A stretch of DNA of 64,000 nucleotides from Erythrobacter rubeus (GTDB lineage: Bacteria; Pseudomonadota; Alphaproteobacteria; Sphingomonadales; Sphingomonadaceae): the NCBI RefSeq assembly GCF_014705715.1, contig NZ_JACXLC010000001.1, forward strand, positions 2,231,860 through 2,295,859. Direction: 5' to 3'. The notes beneath the pieces were generated by a model that did not search any database, was not told the DNA's origin, and saw only the letters and a list, made by a program, of their open reading frames with translations. The first letter of the stretch is position 1; each line of letters opens with the position of its first letter. Shown here piece by piece: positions 26,319-35,197 of the stretch. A program made the translations under genes and the position numbers.

Positions 26319-27086
26319 TTGTCCGACACCCCCGAAGTGCTGACCGAAGTCGATAACGGCGTCCTGATCGTCACCATCAACCGGCCAGAGGCCAAGAACG
26401 CCATGACCAAGGCGGCCGCCGAAGGCATCGCAGCGGCCATGGACCGACTCGACAGCGAAGACGACCTTCGCGTCGGCATCCTTACCGGGGCAGGCGGCAC
26501 GTTCTGTTCGGGCATGGACCTCAAAGGGTTTCTGCGCGGCGAAAGCCCAACCGTCGAAGGCCGCGGGTTCGGAGGTGTGGTGCAGGCCCCGCCGGCAAAG
26601 CCGCTGATCGCTGCAGTCGAGGGTTACGCGCTGGCAGGCGGCCTAGAGCTTATGATCGCCTGCGACCTCGTTGTTGCAAATTCGGGCGCGAAGTTCGGCA
26701 TCCCCGAAGCGAAGCGCGGGCTCGTCGCTGCAGCAGGCGGCGTGATGATGCTGCCCGATCAGATCCCCGAGCGTATTGCCATGGAACTGGCGCTGACAGG
26801 CGATTTCATCGGCGCAGACCGCGCTTACGAGCTTGGCCTGATCAACGAAGTGACCGAAGGCTCCGCGCTCGATGGTGCGAAGGCTCTTGCCGCCCGGATC
26901 GCGGCCAACGGGCCGCTCGCCGTGCGCGTTTCCAAGCAGGTGATGAAGGAATCGCGCGGATGGTCGATGGAGGATCGCTACAAGAAACAGGCGCAACTTA
27001 TCGCGCCGGTCTTCGTATCTGAAGACGCCCGCGAAGGTGCAGCCGCCTTCGCCGAAAAACGCGCTCCGAATTGGAAGGGTAAGTAA
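26319..27086 (+). CDS. Crotonase-fold enoyl-CoA hydratase
   Basis: This 255-residue enzyme hydrates 2-enoyl-CoA in beta-oxidation. Oxyanion-hole segments are AGGTFCSGMDLKG and YALAGGLELMIACD. The two catalytic glutamates, Glu110 (AGGLE) and Glu130 (GIPEAKRG), are present, which points to a real hydratase rather than a hydrolase. The start is TTG 26319, eight bases after an AGGAGAG ribosome-binding site; no ATG fits. The next gene downstream, an acyl-CoA dehydrogenase, is separated by a long inverted repeat. Confidence 0.92.
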   Translation: MSDTPEVLTEVDNGVLIVTINRPEAKNAMTKAAAEGIAAAMDRLDSEDDLRVGILTGAGGTFCSGMDLKGFLRGESPTVEGRGFGGVVQAPPAKPLIAAVEGYALAGGLELMIACDLVVANSGAKFGIPEAKRGLVAAAGGVMMLPDQIPERIAMELALTGDFIGADRAYELGLINEVTEGSALDGAKALAARIAANGPLAVRVSKQVMKESRGWSMEDRYKKQAQLIAPVFVSEDAREGAAAFAEKRAPNWKGK

Positions 27087-27110
27087 GAGTTTTTGATTGA
27101 GAAGCCGGGT

Positions 27111-27184
27111 CACCCGCTCCCTCCGCCCTTCCACCCGGATTGTATCCCGGTAGGCTCCCGGTGGAAGGTCGGAGGGAGCGGGTG
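27111..27184. repeat. 28-bp imperfect inverted repeat between enoyl-CoA hydratase and acyl-CoA dehydrogenase genes
   Basis: The arms 27111-27138 and 27157-27184 match at 26 of 28 positions, with an 18-base loop. In RNA this would be a very stable hairpin in the middle of the apparent operon, ending 26 bases before the acyl-CoA dehydrogenase ATG. There is no T-run, so it is not a standard terminator. It could protect mRNA ends, attenuate expression, or be a copy of a mobile palindromic element. Confidence 0.85.
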
Positions 27185-27210
27185 GCTCTGACACCAAGGA
27201 GAGGATACAA

Positions 27211-28374
27211 ATGCCCGTTATCGACGTACCCCAGCCCGAATTCATGGAAGACGAGGAAATCTCGATCTTCGCCGATGCGGTTGGCAAGTTCTATCAGCAG
27301 CACGCTCCGGAAAAGCGCATTCTCAAATGGCGTGAAGACGGCCAGGTCGAACGGGAGTTCTGGAACGAGGCGGGCCAAGCCGGCTTGCTCGGCGTTTCCG
27401 TGCCTGAGGAATATGGCGGTCACGGCGGCGATTTCCGGCACGACATGGTTGTGATCGACCAGCAGGCGAAGCACGGCGTCGAAGGGTTCGCTGCGAGCCT
27501 GCACAACACCATCATCCTGCCCTACCTCGTCCGCCACGGCACCGAAGAGCAGAAGAAGAAATATCTTCCCAAGCTCGTGACCGGCGAACTTGTGAGCGCG
27601 ATCGCGATGAGTGAACCTGACGCTGGTTCGGACCTGCAGAGCATCAAAACGACCGCTCTCAAGGACGGCAACGGCTATCGGCTGAATGGATCCAAAACCT
27701 GGATTTCGAACGGTCAAACAGCCGACTTCATGATTGTGGTTGCCAAGACCGACCCAAGCGAAGGCGCGAAGGGCATTTCCCTTATGCTGCTGGAAACCGA
27801 CGGCGCCGAAGGCTTCGAGCGGGGCAAAAAACTCGATAAGATCGGACTCGACGCGCAGGATACGTCCGAGCTGTTTTTCGACGATGTCTTTATTCCCGGC
27901 GATAACGTGCTGGGCGGGGTCGAAGGCCGAGGGTTCTATCAGCTCATGGGCGAGCTTCCTCAAGAGCGTCTTGTGATCGCAATGGGCGCGATGACGGGTA
28001 TCGAGAAAGCGCTCGAAGTCACAGTCGAATATGTCAAGAACCGCAAGGCGTTTGGCAAGACGATCTGGGACTTCCAGAACACGCAATTCACTCTGGCTGA
28101 CCTGAAGGCCCGCGGTACAGCGGCTCGGGTGTTTGTGAACGATTGCATAGCCAAGCTGCTCGAAGGAAAACTCGACGTCGCGACCGCAAGCATGGCAAAG
28201 TATTGGGTAACCGAATTGCAAAGCGAAGTGGTCGACAAGTGTCTGCAATTTCATGGCGGAGCAGGCTACATCAACGATTACCCAATCGCGCGAATGTACC
28301 GCGATACGCGCATAGCTCGCATCTATGGCGGCTCGAACGAGATCATGAAGATGCTGATCGCGAGAAGTATGTAG
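27211..28374 (+). CDS. Acyl-CoA dehydrogenase
   Basis: This 387-residue FAD flavoenzyme introduces the alpha-beta double bond into an acyl-CoA. The catalytic base is Glu377 in YGGSNEIMK. AMSEPDAGSDLQSIKTTA and GSKTWISNG are the FAD and substrate signatures, and CLQFHGGAGYINDYPIARMYRD is the C-terminal helix motif. A good AAGGAGAGG ribosome-binding site precedes ATG 27211. It resembles short/branched-chain or glutaryl/isovaleryl-type dehydrogenases, but the subclass is unresolved. With the upstream hydratase and the divergent thiolase it completes most of a beta-oxidation round. Confidence 0.95.
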   Translation: MPVIDVPQPEFMEDEEISIFADAVGKFYQQHAPEKRILKWREDGQVEREFWNEAGQAGLLGVSVPEEYGGHGGDFRHDMVVIDQQAKHGVEGFAASLHNTIILPYLVRHGTEEQKKKYLPKLVTGELVSAIAMSEPDAGSDLQSIKTTALKDGNGYRLNGSKTWISNGQTADFMIVVAKTDPSEGAKGISLMLLETDGAEGFERGKKLDKIGLDAQDTSELFFDDVFIPGDNVLGGVEGRGFYQLMGELPQERLVIAMGAMTGIEKALEVTVEYVKNRKAFGKTIWDFQNTQFTLADLKARGTAARVFVNDCIAKLLEGKLDVATASMAKYWVTELQSEVVDKCLQFHGGAGYINDYPIARMYRDTRIARIYGGSNEIMKMLIARSM

Positions 28375-28397
28375 TTTCGCAGACCCATCCGGGGCTA

Positions 28398-28625
28398 CGT
28401 CCTCGGAGTCTTTTGTTTGCGCCCTCAAACGCCGGGCGCGATGCATCCGCATAGCTTGGCTTCCGCGCCATAAGGCGCGACGGCCAGTCGGCCTTGCGAC
28501 GCGCGGCGTCGTTGACGTTCTGACCTCGCTGACGTGTCGCGGAGCACGGTCGCGCTAGCCGACCGCAAGGGCGACTGCCCACCCGCAGGGGCCCGTAGCA
28601 AAGCGTAGGATCAGCTCCGAGGACG
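28398..28625. repeat. Intergenic element bounded by 11-bp inverted repeats
   Basis: CGTCCTCGGAG (28398-28408) and CTCCGAGGACG (28615-28625) are perfect inverted repeats bounding a 228-base GC-rich, non-coding stretch with many short palindromes (for example GCGCC..GGCGC around 28466-28478). Right after it, GAAGGCGC-GGAT-GCGCCTTC (28625-28644) is a perfect hairpin. I recognise similar text between genes in other Erythrobacteraceae, so it may be a non-autonomous interspersed repeat, but copy number cannot be checked here. Together with the terminator it fills the 28375-28700 gap; no gene is seen. Confidence 0.6.
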
Positions 28626-28651
28626 AAGGCGCGGATGCGCCTTCGAAACAC

Positions 28652-28687
28652 GAAAAAGCGGCCCGGTTTCCCGGACCGCCCTTTTTT
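28652..28687. terminator. Bidirectional rho-independent terminator
   Basis: GCGGCCCGG (28658-28666), loop TTTC, then CCGGACCGC (28671-28679), flanked by an A-run on the left and CCTTTTTT on the right, so it works on both strands. It ends the acyl-CoA dehydrogenase operon (plus) and the TonB receptor gene (minus). Confidence 0.9.
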
Positions 28688-28700
28688 GTATTCTGACGGA

Positions 28701-31283
28701 TCAGAACTTGGCGCGTACCGCGACACCGTAAGTCCGCGGCTGCAGCGAGAAGGCCGAACGCGAGTTCGCCGCACCGCTGCCGCGCAGAGTGGTGTTGAAC
28801 GTAACGCCGCGCACCACATTGTCGGTCAGGTTGTTGACGAAGCCTTCGATCGAGTAGGCCCCGTCCGCAAACCGCAGACCGGCGCGCAGGTTGATGAATT
28901 CCTGCCCCGTCTGGACATCGCCGATGATCAACGGCGCTGCATCGACCGCTGCCTGCAGGCTTCCCGCAGCTGCGATTGCAGCGGCATCTGGCGGAACGAT
29001 TGCCTGAGTAGAGGTCCGCTGATCCCCTTCAAGCCGGATCTGGCCGGACAGGAAAAACTCCGTGCTCGGGTTGATCGGCTTTTCCCAAAGACCGCCGAAG
29101 ATCGCTACTACGTTGGCAGCGTTCGTGAGATCGTTACCGCAAAGCGAGACGATCGTAACAACATCGGTGAGATCGCCAGCGCAGTCGTCCGGATAGCGCG
29201 CATCAAGGATCGTTGCCGATGCATTGAATGTCAGCTCGCTGTTCGGACGGATGACGCTTTCGATTTCAACCCCGGTCGTTTCGGCAACCGGCACATTAAA
29301 CGTCTGGAATGCAGTACCGGTGAATTCGAGGACCTGGAAGTTTTCGAACTCTTGGTGGAAACCGGCGATGTTGAGCGTGACCGCATTATCCAGGAAACGG
29401 CTCTTGATACCGATTTCGTAGGCGTCGACCTCTTCGGATTCGAAGGTCGGGTCGGCACCGCCGACGGCAGCAGTGGTATCGAGGTTGATACCGCCCGATT
29501 TATAGCCGTGGGTGAAGCTGGCATAGATGTTTACCGGTGCAGCGAAAGCATAACCAAGCCGCGCAGTGTAGATCAGCTCTTCATCGTTGAAGGTGTCTTC
29601 GAATGTCCGTACCAGCGGGAGTACCGCCGCTTCTGGAAGGTCGGCCGGTGCCGTAAATCCGAAGCAACCGAGGCCAATGAAGGCCGGGACGAGTGCCTCA
29701 GGCACAACTCCAGCACCGATCGCGCCGACAGTAGCCGGGCAGATCTGGTTATTGGCTTCGGTCTGATCGAAGCTGCCCTCCTTATCCTCCCAAGAGTACC
29801 GAGCGCCGAGCGTCAATTCGAGCCCGTCGACGATTTCGAAGCTGTTGTTGGTGAAGATCGAATAGCTTTGCGCTTCCTGCTGGAACCGGTTGGTCACATT
29901 CGTGCCCGCCGGATCGACACCGGTGAACACGGTGAGCGGGTTGGGGCCGAGAGCGCCCATAGTCGCCGGGAACAGCAATGCTCCGACCTGCTCGCCATAA
30001 TCCTCACCAAGGGCGAAAGTGACCGATTGATCGATCGTCTCGTCGGAGAAATAGCCGCCGATAATGTAATTCAGCCGGCCATCCAGCGCTTCGCCCTGCA
30101 GCCGCAATTCAGCGGTGAAGGTCTCGAGATCCAGATCGATCAGATCGACATCGAACACGTCGAGCGCCGTAAAGTCGGAATCGTATGTCTCCATGGATTC
30201 AAACTTGCGGTACGAGCCGATGAAAATGAGATCGGCATTGCTCGAGATCGGAAATTCGATTTCCGTGGTCGCGCCGTAATTGTCGATGTCAGCAATCGGC
30301 GCGAAGTTCGCCGAAGCGACACGGTTGTCGAGCGCTTCCCTGAACTCGTCTTGTCCGAACGGATTGTTCGATACCAGTGGCTGACCATTACCGCCCGTCG
30401 GGCCGAGGCCAACCGCTGCGAATGCGCCGGCTGGCACCAGCGGCGTCTGATAGAGTTCGATCGGGCTGCAACAGCTGGATTCGCTCTTCGAATAGTCGAC
30501 GATCAGCCGTCCGCGAATACCGCTTTCGGTATCCCAGCCGAGCTGTCCGCGCACCAGATACTGGTCGACATCGTTGGAATCGTCGAACGGAGTGCCGTTG
30601 CCATCGACCAACGTGATGAAACCATCGCGCTCCCGGTATGCACCGGTCAGGCGGAAAGCGAGTGTATCTTCCACAATCGGTACGTTAACTGCGCCCTGAA
30701 CGCTGATCTCGTCGAAGTTGCCGTAGGAGGCGTTCACAAAGCCTTCGAACTCGCTCACATCGGGGCGAGCGGTCGTTATGTTGAGCGCGCCCGCAGACGT
30801 GTTACGTCCGAACAGCGTACCTTGCGGACCGCGCAGAACCTCGACGCGTTCGATGTCGACGAATTCGGTCAGCGCCACACCGGGGCGCGACTGATAAGCG
30901 CCGTCGATGAAGATACCGACCGCGCTTTCGAAGCCGATATTGTTCGATGTCGTACCAACACCGCGAATACGCAGCACGACCGAACCCGAAGCGATCTGTG
31001 CCTGACTGCTGGTGAAACTGGGAGCCACGGAGGTGACTTCCTGAATGTTATCGACGCCCTGGTTTTCAAGCTGTTGGGGCGAAACCGCCGTCACAGCGAT
31101 AGGAATGTCCTGAACATCCTGCGCGCGGCGGGTCGCGGTAACGATGATGACGCTGTCATCGGGATCCGTCGAAAGCGTGGTATCGCCCTCGTCATCTGCC
31201 GAAACCTCCTGCGCGAGCCCCGGTGCTGTAAATGAACTACAGGCCATCAGGCCGGCAGCGTATGCTGCGAGCTTACGTCTCAT
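28701..31283 (-). CDS. TonB-dependent outer-membrane receptor
   Basis: This protein of about 860 residues has a signal peptide (MRRKLAAYAAGLMACSSFTAPGLAQ). A plug domain follows: IIVTATRRAQDVQDIPIAVTAVSPQQLENQGVDNIQEV is the TonB box and plug start, then VVLRIRGVGTT and VEVLRGPQGTLFGRNTSAGALNI. The 22-strand barrel ends in the aromatic RTYGVAVRAKF. This subtype (RGPQGTLFGRN, frequent in sphingomonads) is often found beside catabolic genes and imports hydrophobic organic compounds or siderophores. Its position directly after the acyl-CoA/thiolase block suggests it imports that block's substrate (inference). The start at 31283 is supported by the signal peptide. A palindromic operator lies 117 bases upstream. 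Confidence 0.95.
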   Translation of the reverse strand: MRRKLAAYAAGLMACSSFTAPGLAQEVSADDEGDTTLSTDPDDSVIIVTATRRAQDVQDIPIAVTAVSPQQLENQGVDNIQEVTSVAPSFTSSQAQIASGSVVLRIRGVGTTSNNIGFESAVGIFIDGAYQSRPGVALTEFVDIERVEVLRGPQGTLFGRNTSAGALNITTARPDVSEFEGFVNASYGNFDEISVQGAVNVPIVEDTLAFRLTGAYRERDGFITLVDGNGTPFDDSNDVDQYLVRGQLGWDTESGIRGRLIVDYSKSESSCCSPIELYQTPLVPAGAFAAVGLGPTGGNGQPLVSNNPFGQDEFREALDNRVASANFAPIADIDNYGATTEIEFPISSNADLIFIGSYRKFESMETYDSDFTALDVFDVDLIDLDLETFTAELRLQGEALDGRLNYIIGGYFSDETIDQSVTFALGEDYGEQVGALLFPATMGALGPNPLTVFTGVDPAGTNVTNRFQQEAQSYSIFTNNSFEIVDGLELTLGARYSWEDKEGSFDQTEANNQICPATVGAIGAGVVPEALVPAFIGLGCFGFTAPADLPEAAVLPLVRTFEDTFNDEELIYTARLGYAFAAPVNIYASFTHGYKSGGINLDTTAAVGGADPTFESEEVDAYEIGIKSRFLDNAVTLNIAGFHQEFENFQVLEFTGTAFQTFNVPVAETTGVEIESVIRPNSELTFNASATILDARYPDDCAGDLTDVVTIVSLCGNDLTNAANVVAIFGGLWEKPINPSTEFFLSGQIRLEGDQRTSTQAIVPPDAAAIAAAGSLQAAVDAAPLIIGDVQTGQEFINLRAGLRFADGAYSIEGFVNNLTDNVVRGVTFNTTLRGSGAANSRSAFSLQPRTYGVAVRAKF

Positions 31284-31399
31284 AAATGTCCTCTCCACAT
31301 TTCCCATGGCCTTTTGGCCTATTGGTCGCGCGAGAGACTATCAGCGCTATCCGCGCTGCCAAGGGACCGCGACGGTTCTTCGCAAACAGTAGTAAAAAT

Positions 31400-31416
31400 G
31401 CAACATGTTATGTTGC
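31400..31416. promoter_or_regulatory. 17-bp palindromic operator upstream of TonB receptor gene
   Basis: GCAACAT (31400-31406), GTT, ATGTTGC (31410-31416) is a perfect 7-bp inverted repeat with a 3-base centre, 117 bases before the receptor start on the minus strand. It is the shape of a TetR-family operator. No regulator gene is encoded close by. Confidence 0.65.
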
Positions 31417-31490
31417 GGCGCACCATGCGGTCGGCGCGCGCACGCTAAACGTAATTTTGTTGCCCAAGTTCGGATTAGTTTAGTCCGATG

Positions 31491-33521
31491 TCAGTACCCG
31501 AAGCGCAGGCCGATCCACACGGTCAGAGGCACGCCCAGATCGATCGCTCCGCCCGAATTGCGAGTGACAATTTCCTCGTCGAGCAGGTTCTCGCCGCGGA
31601 CTACAAGGCTCAGCCGGTCTCGCAGCGGAGCTTCCGCGAAGAAATCCACAGTCGTTGCTGGCTTGAGCAGATCGGTTTCCTGATCGTCTTCGAACTGCGC
31701 GCTGATGTGGCGCAGTGTTCCTGCGATCCGCCAGCCTTCGGCGGGCTCCCATGCAAGCGTGGTCGATGCCGCGAACTCGGGCGTCTGCGGCGGCCGGTTC
31801 CCATCAAGAGCGATCGATGCGCCCTCCCCGTCGATCGTCGCATCGGTATAGGCGAGCGAGGCATCGAGGCTGACTTCGCCGAGCTTGACCGCCAGCCCCC
31901 CTTCGACGCCCTGCGCATCGATGGCCGGCAGGTTCTGCCTCTGCCGCAGGTTCGGCTCCAAGGTCACATTGGCAATGGCATCCTCGACCCGGTTGTCGAA
32001 AGCAGTGAGCGAGAGAACAACCGAACTGACCGGCTGCCACGTCAGGCCCACCTCGAACCCTTCAAGCCGCTCGTTCTCCAGTGCTGCGTTCGCCTGGGTT
32101 ACCACCGGGAAGACAACGAAGGGACGGTACAATTCGTTGAGCGTCGGGAGCCTCAGACCGGTATAGGCCGCTGCACGCAGATCGAGCTCGCGCGTTGCGT
32201 AAAGCACAGCGCCAGCGCGCCAGCTCAATGTCCAGTCATCGCGATCGGGCGCGATGGTTTCGCTAACCAGTGCGCCGCTTGCATCCACCGCGCGAAAGAA
32301 CCCGTCTTCGATGCGGGTGTAGTCGGCGCGCAGCCCTCCGGTGAGCAGCAATGGTCCGATCTGCCAATCGTCCTCCAGAAAGATGCCTAGGTTGCTGTTG
32401 GTGCCGCCCGCGCGGCGGCGTTCGCGCAAATTTCCGGTGAAGGCGCTGAAAGCCTCTTCCTGCAATTCTCCATTCGACCGGCGATAATCGGTACCAAGAC
32501 GGACGGTGTGCGCTTCATCGATGGGCGGACGGATTTCGATCTTGCCGCCGAGGCCGGTTGACGGCGTGTTGCGTTGATCCAGCACTCTGACAAAACGCGT
32601 CGAGCTGATCACCACATTCGAGAAATTGCGTGCCTGGACATAGCCGAGGGCATCGAATTCCCAGTCGCCGCGCCCAACCACGCGCAAGCTCGCATCCTGC
32701 CCCTCGGTTGCGGAATCCGCGCCATCGAAACGGAGCGTGCGGTTGTCTTCGAAAATGCTCCCGCGTGCCTGAAGTTCGATGTCGTCGGTCAGCGGAGCGA
32801 CGCCGCGCACCCCGACCTGCCAGCTATCGAATTCTGCGCGGGCCGTCGCCGGTACGCGCTGGTCCGCCGGCGTGGTGAAGAAACCTTGCCCCCTGTCCCA
32901 GCGTCCGCTGATCACGCCAAAACCGCTGCCCAGCTTGCGCGCCACCGCCGCGCTTGCTTCGGTTTCTTCGCGATTGTTGACCAGCAGGCTGCCCGAAAAC
33001 GGTCCTAGAGTGCTAGCATCGGCGCTCTCGAGTTCTATCGTTCCGGCGAGAGCGCCAGCGCCAAACGGCCCCGCCCCGCCGCCGCGCGTAACACGGATGC
33101 TGGCAAGGCTTTCGGGAGCAATCGACGAAAGCGGAATGTAACCGAAAAATGGATCGGCAATCGGGACCCCGTCGAGCAGGACGAGCGCCCGGCTGGTCGC
33201 ATTGCCGCCAAGCGCTCTCAGGGTGACGCCTTGCGCGCTGGGATTCGATGATCGGCTATCGGAGCGACGAAACTGCTGAAAGCCCGCCACGTTCTCAAGC
33301 ACATCCTCAATCCGCCCCGATGCGCTGGAGACAATCTGTTCTCGGTCGATCTCTGTTATCGAATAGGCACCCACGGAAGGCGGCGGGTCGAGCCCTTCGC
33401 CAGAAACCACGATTTCATCTTCGTAGTTGGTTTCCGAGGTGTCTCCATTTTCCTGGGCGGAGACCGGAAACGATACAGCAAGTGCGATGGCCGAAACGGC
33501 AAAACGATAGGAGCGACTCAT
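31491..33521 (-). CDS. TonB-dependent receptor, BtuB/siderophore-like
   Basis: This 676-residue outer-membrane receptor starts with a signal peptide (MSRSYRFAVSAIALAVSFPVSAQ). The plug contains IEDVLENVAGFQQFRR, GVTLRALGGNATSRALVLLDGVPIADPFFGYIPLSSI and VTRGGGAGPFGAGALAGTIELES. The barrel ends in LTVWIGLRFGY with a C-terminal aromatic. It is shorter than the neighbour at 28701 and of a different subgroup; the LLDGVP..DPFFGY plug resembles cobalamin or ferric-siderophore receptors, but the ligand is unknown. The start at 33521 gives the signal peptide, and the frame runs 14 codons further. It is divergent from the monooxygenase gene across 114 bases. Confidence 0.93.
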   Translation of the reverse strand: MSRSYRFAVSAIALAVSFPVSAQENGDTSETNYEDEIVVSGEGLDPPPSVGAYSITEIDREQIVSSASGRIEDVLENVAGFQQFRRSDSRSSNPSAQGVTLRALGGNATSRALVLLDGVPIADPFFGYIPLSSIAPESLASIRVTRGGGAGPFGAGALAGTIELESADASTLGPFSGSLLVNNREETEASAAVARKLGSGFGVISGRWDRGQGFFTTPADQRVPATARAEFDSWQVGVRGVAPLTDDIELQARGSIFEDNRTLRFDGADSATEGQDASLRVVGRGDWEFDALGYVQARNFSNVVISSTRFVRVLDQRNTPSTGLGGKIEIRPPIDEAHTVRLGTDYRRSNGELQEEAFSAFTGNLRERRRAGGTNSNLGIFLEDDWQIGPLLLTGGLRADYTRIEDGFFRAVDASGALVSETIAPDRDDWTLSWRAGAVLYATRELDLRAAAYTGLRLPTLNELYRPFVVFPVVTQANAALENERLEGFEVGLTWQPVSSVVLSLTAFDNRVEDAIANVTLEPNLRQRQNLPAIDAQGVEGGLAVKLGEVSLDASLAYTDATIDGEGASIALDGNRPPQTPEFAASTTLAWEPAEGWRIAGTLRHISAQFEDDQETDLLKPATTVDFFAEAPLRDRLSLVVRGENLLDEEIVTRNSGGAIDLGVPLTVWIGLRFGY

Positions 33522-33635
33522 AAGCGCCCGCCTAACCGAGCCGCCTCTCAAAGTCAGTTGCAAATCGCCATCATGACTCGCTTTTCGGGGTCGCGTGTGG
33601 TTACATCAGTGTCAGTAAGCGAAGAGAGCCAGATT

Positions 33636-35144
33636 ATGTTAGCCACACCGCCCGATTTCGACGTGCTGATCGTAGGTGCCGGGATATCCGGTATAGGGAT
33701 GGCTGCGCATATGGAAATGAAGGCGCCCGGGCACACTTACGCTATCGTCGAGCGGCGCGAGAACCTCGGCGGTACATGGGATCTGTTCCGCTATCCGGGC
33801 ATCCGTTCGGACAGTGACATGCACACGCTCGGCTTCGATTTCGAGCCGTGGAAGCATGAAAAGAGCATCGCCGATGCCCCCGCCATCCTCGACTATCTCA
33901 ACCGGATCGCGGACGAACGCGGAATTCGCGAGCACATCCGCTTTGGCCACAAGGTTCTCTCCGCCAATTTCCGTGAAGACGAAGCGCGTTGGCATGTCAC
34001 GATGGAGCTGGACGACGGCACCACGACGCAGCTGACCGCGAACTTCCTCTACCTTGGTTCCGGCTATTACGATTACGACGAACCGTACGATGCCGGCTTT
34101 CAACTCGGCGCATTCGAAGGACAGGTGCTGCACCCGCAATTCTGGCCCGAAGATCTCGATTATTCCGGCAAGAAAGTGGTCGTTGTCGGGTCCGGCGCAA
34201 CAGCCGTCACAATAGTTCCATCGATGGCGAAGGATGCCGCGCACGTTACCATGCTTCAGCGCACCCCGACTTGGATGGCATCGCGCCCTGCCAAGGACAA
34301 GTTTGCCAATACCCTTCGCAAGATCCTTCCTGAAGAACTCGCCTATCGCATCACGCGCTTCAAGAACATTTGGATGCAGGATTTCACCTTCAAGCTGGCG
34401 CGCAACAAGCCGGAGAAGGTGAAGAAGAACCTGTATAAAGGTATCGAGAAAGTCCTTGGGTCGGACTATGACAAAGCGGCCTTCACTCCGCCCTACAACC
34501 CTTGGGAAGAACGGCTGTGCCTGGTGCCCGACGGCGATATGTTCGAGGCGATCAAAGACGGCAAAGCAGACATCGTCACCGGCCATATCGAAGCCTTCGA
34601 GAAAACCGGCATCAGGCTCAAATCGGGCGAGCTTCTCGAAGCCGATATCATCATCACGGCGACCGGCCTGAAAATGGCGATCGCGGGCAAGATCGATCTC
34701 AGTTTGAATGGCGAGCCCGTCCATCTCAATGAGCGGTTCTATTACAAGGGCTGCATGTTCTCGAACCTGCCCAACCTCGCGGTCGTGTTCGGCTATCTCA
34801 ATGCCAGCTGGACCCTGCGCGCGGACATCAATTCCGATTATGTCTGCCGAGTGCTCAACGAAATGCGCTCGCGCGAAGCCGATCTGGTCGTTCCCGTTCT
34901 GACGCCGGAAGAAGAAGCCAAAATCGAAGAGGACGACATCTTCGATTTTTCATCGGGATACATTCAGCGCGGCAAGCATCTTCAGCCGAAAAACTCGGTG
35001 AGCTATCCTTGGAGGCTCAATCAGGAATACGTCGTCGACCGCAAACGAATGGCGGACGATCCGCTCGATGACGGCTTGCTGACCTTCCGGCGCGTCGGGG
35101 CCAATGCGCGCAGCGGTGACGAGCAGCTCGAACCGGCAGAATAG
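33636..35144 (+). CDS. Flavin-containing Baeyer-Villiger-type monooxygenase
   Basis: This 502-residue FAD/NADPH enzyme has a first Rossmann motif VGAGISGIG (about residue 14), the BVMO fingerprint FEGQVLHPQFW (FxGxxxHxxxW, about 161-171) and a second Rossmann VVGSGATAV (about 184). GGTWDLFRYPGIRSDSDMHTLGFDF is typical of class B monooxygenases acting on ketones. It would insert oxygen into a ketone to give an ester, or oxidise a heteroatom. ATG 33636 is preceded by a weak AGAGAGCC. The frame continues 26 codons upstream without family similarity. Its ketone substrate may link to the neighbouring acyl-CoA genes (inference). Confidence 0.92.
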   Translation: MLATPPDFDVLIVGAGISGIGMAAHMEMKAPGHTYAIVERRENLGGTWDLFRYPGIRSDSDMHTLGFDFEPWKHEKSIADAPAILDYLNRIADERGIREHIRFGHKVLSANFREDEARWHVTMELDDGTTTQLTANFLYLGSGYYDYDEPYDAGFQLGAFEGQVLHPQFWPEDLDYSGKKVVVVGSGATAVTIVPSMAKDAAHVTMLQRTPTWMASRPAKDKFANTLRKILPEELAYRITRFKNIWMQDFTFKLARNKPEKVKKNLYKGIEKVLGSDYDKAAFTPPYNPWEERLCLVPDGDMFEAIKDGKADIVTGHIEAFEKTGIRLKSGELLEADIIITATGLKMAIAGKIDLSLNGEPVHLNERFYYKGCMFSNLPNLAVVFGYLNASWTLRADINSDYVCRVLNEMRSREADLVVPVLTPEEEAKIEEDDIFDFSSGYIQRGKHLQPKNSVSYPWRLNQEYVVDRKRMADDPLDDGLLTFRRVGANARSGDEQLEPAE

Positions 35145-35197
35145 TCTGCCACGGTTGGCAGTGGCCAATATGATCCGCTTCGATTAGACCGCGCAGC

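Noticed and set aside
28635..31235. 866-codon plus-strand ORF opposite the TonB receptor
   Set aside because: Antisense shadow; Arg/His/Ala-rich composition with no domain pattern.
31473..31489. Terminator after the second TonB receptor gene (CGGACTA-AAC-TAATCCG)
   Set aside because: The stem is short with a G-T pair and no U-run follows, so it is not a convincing terminator.
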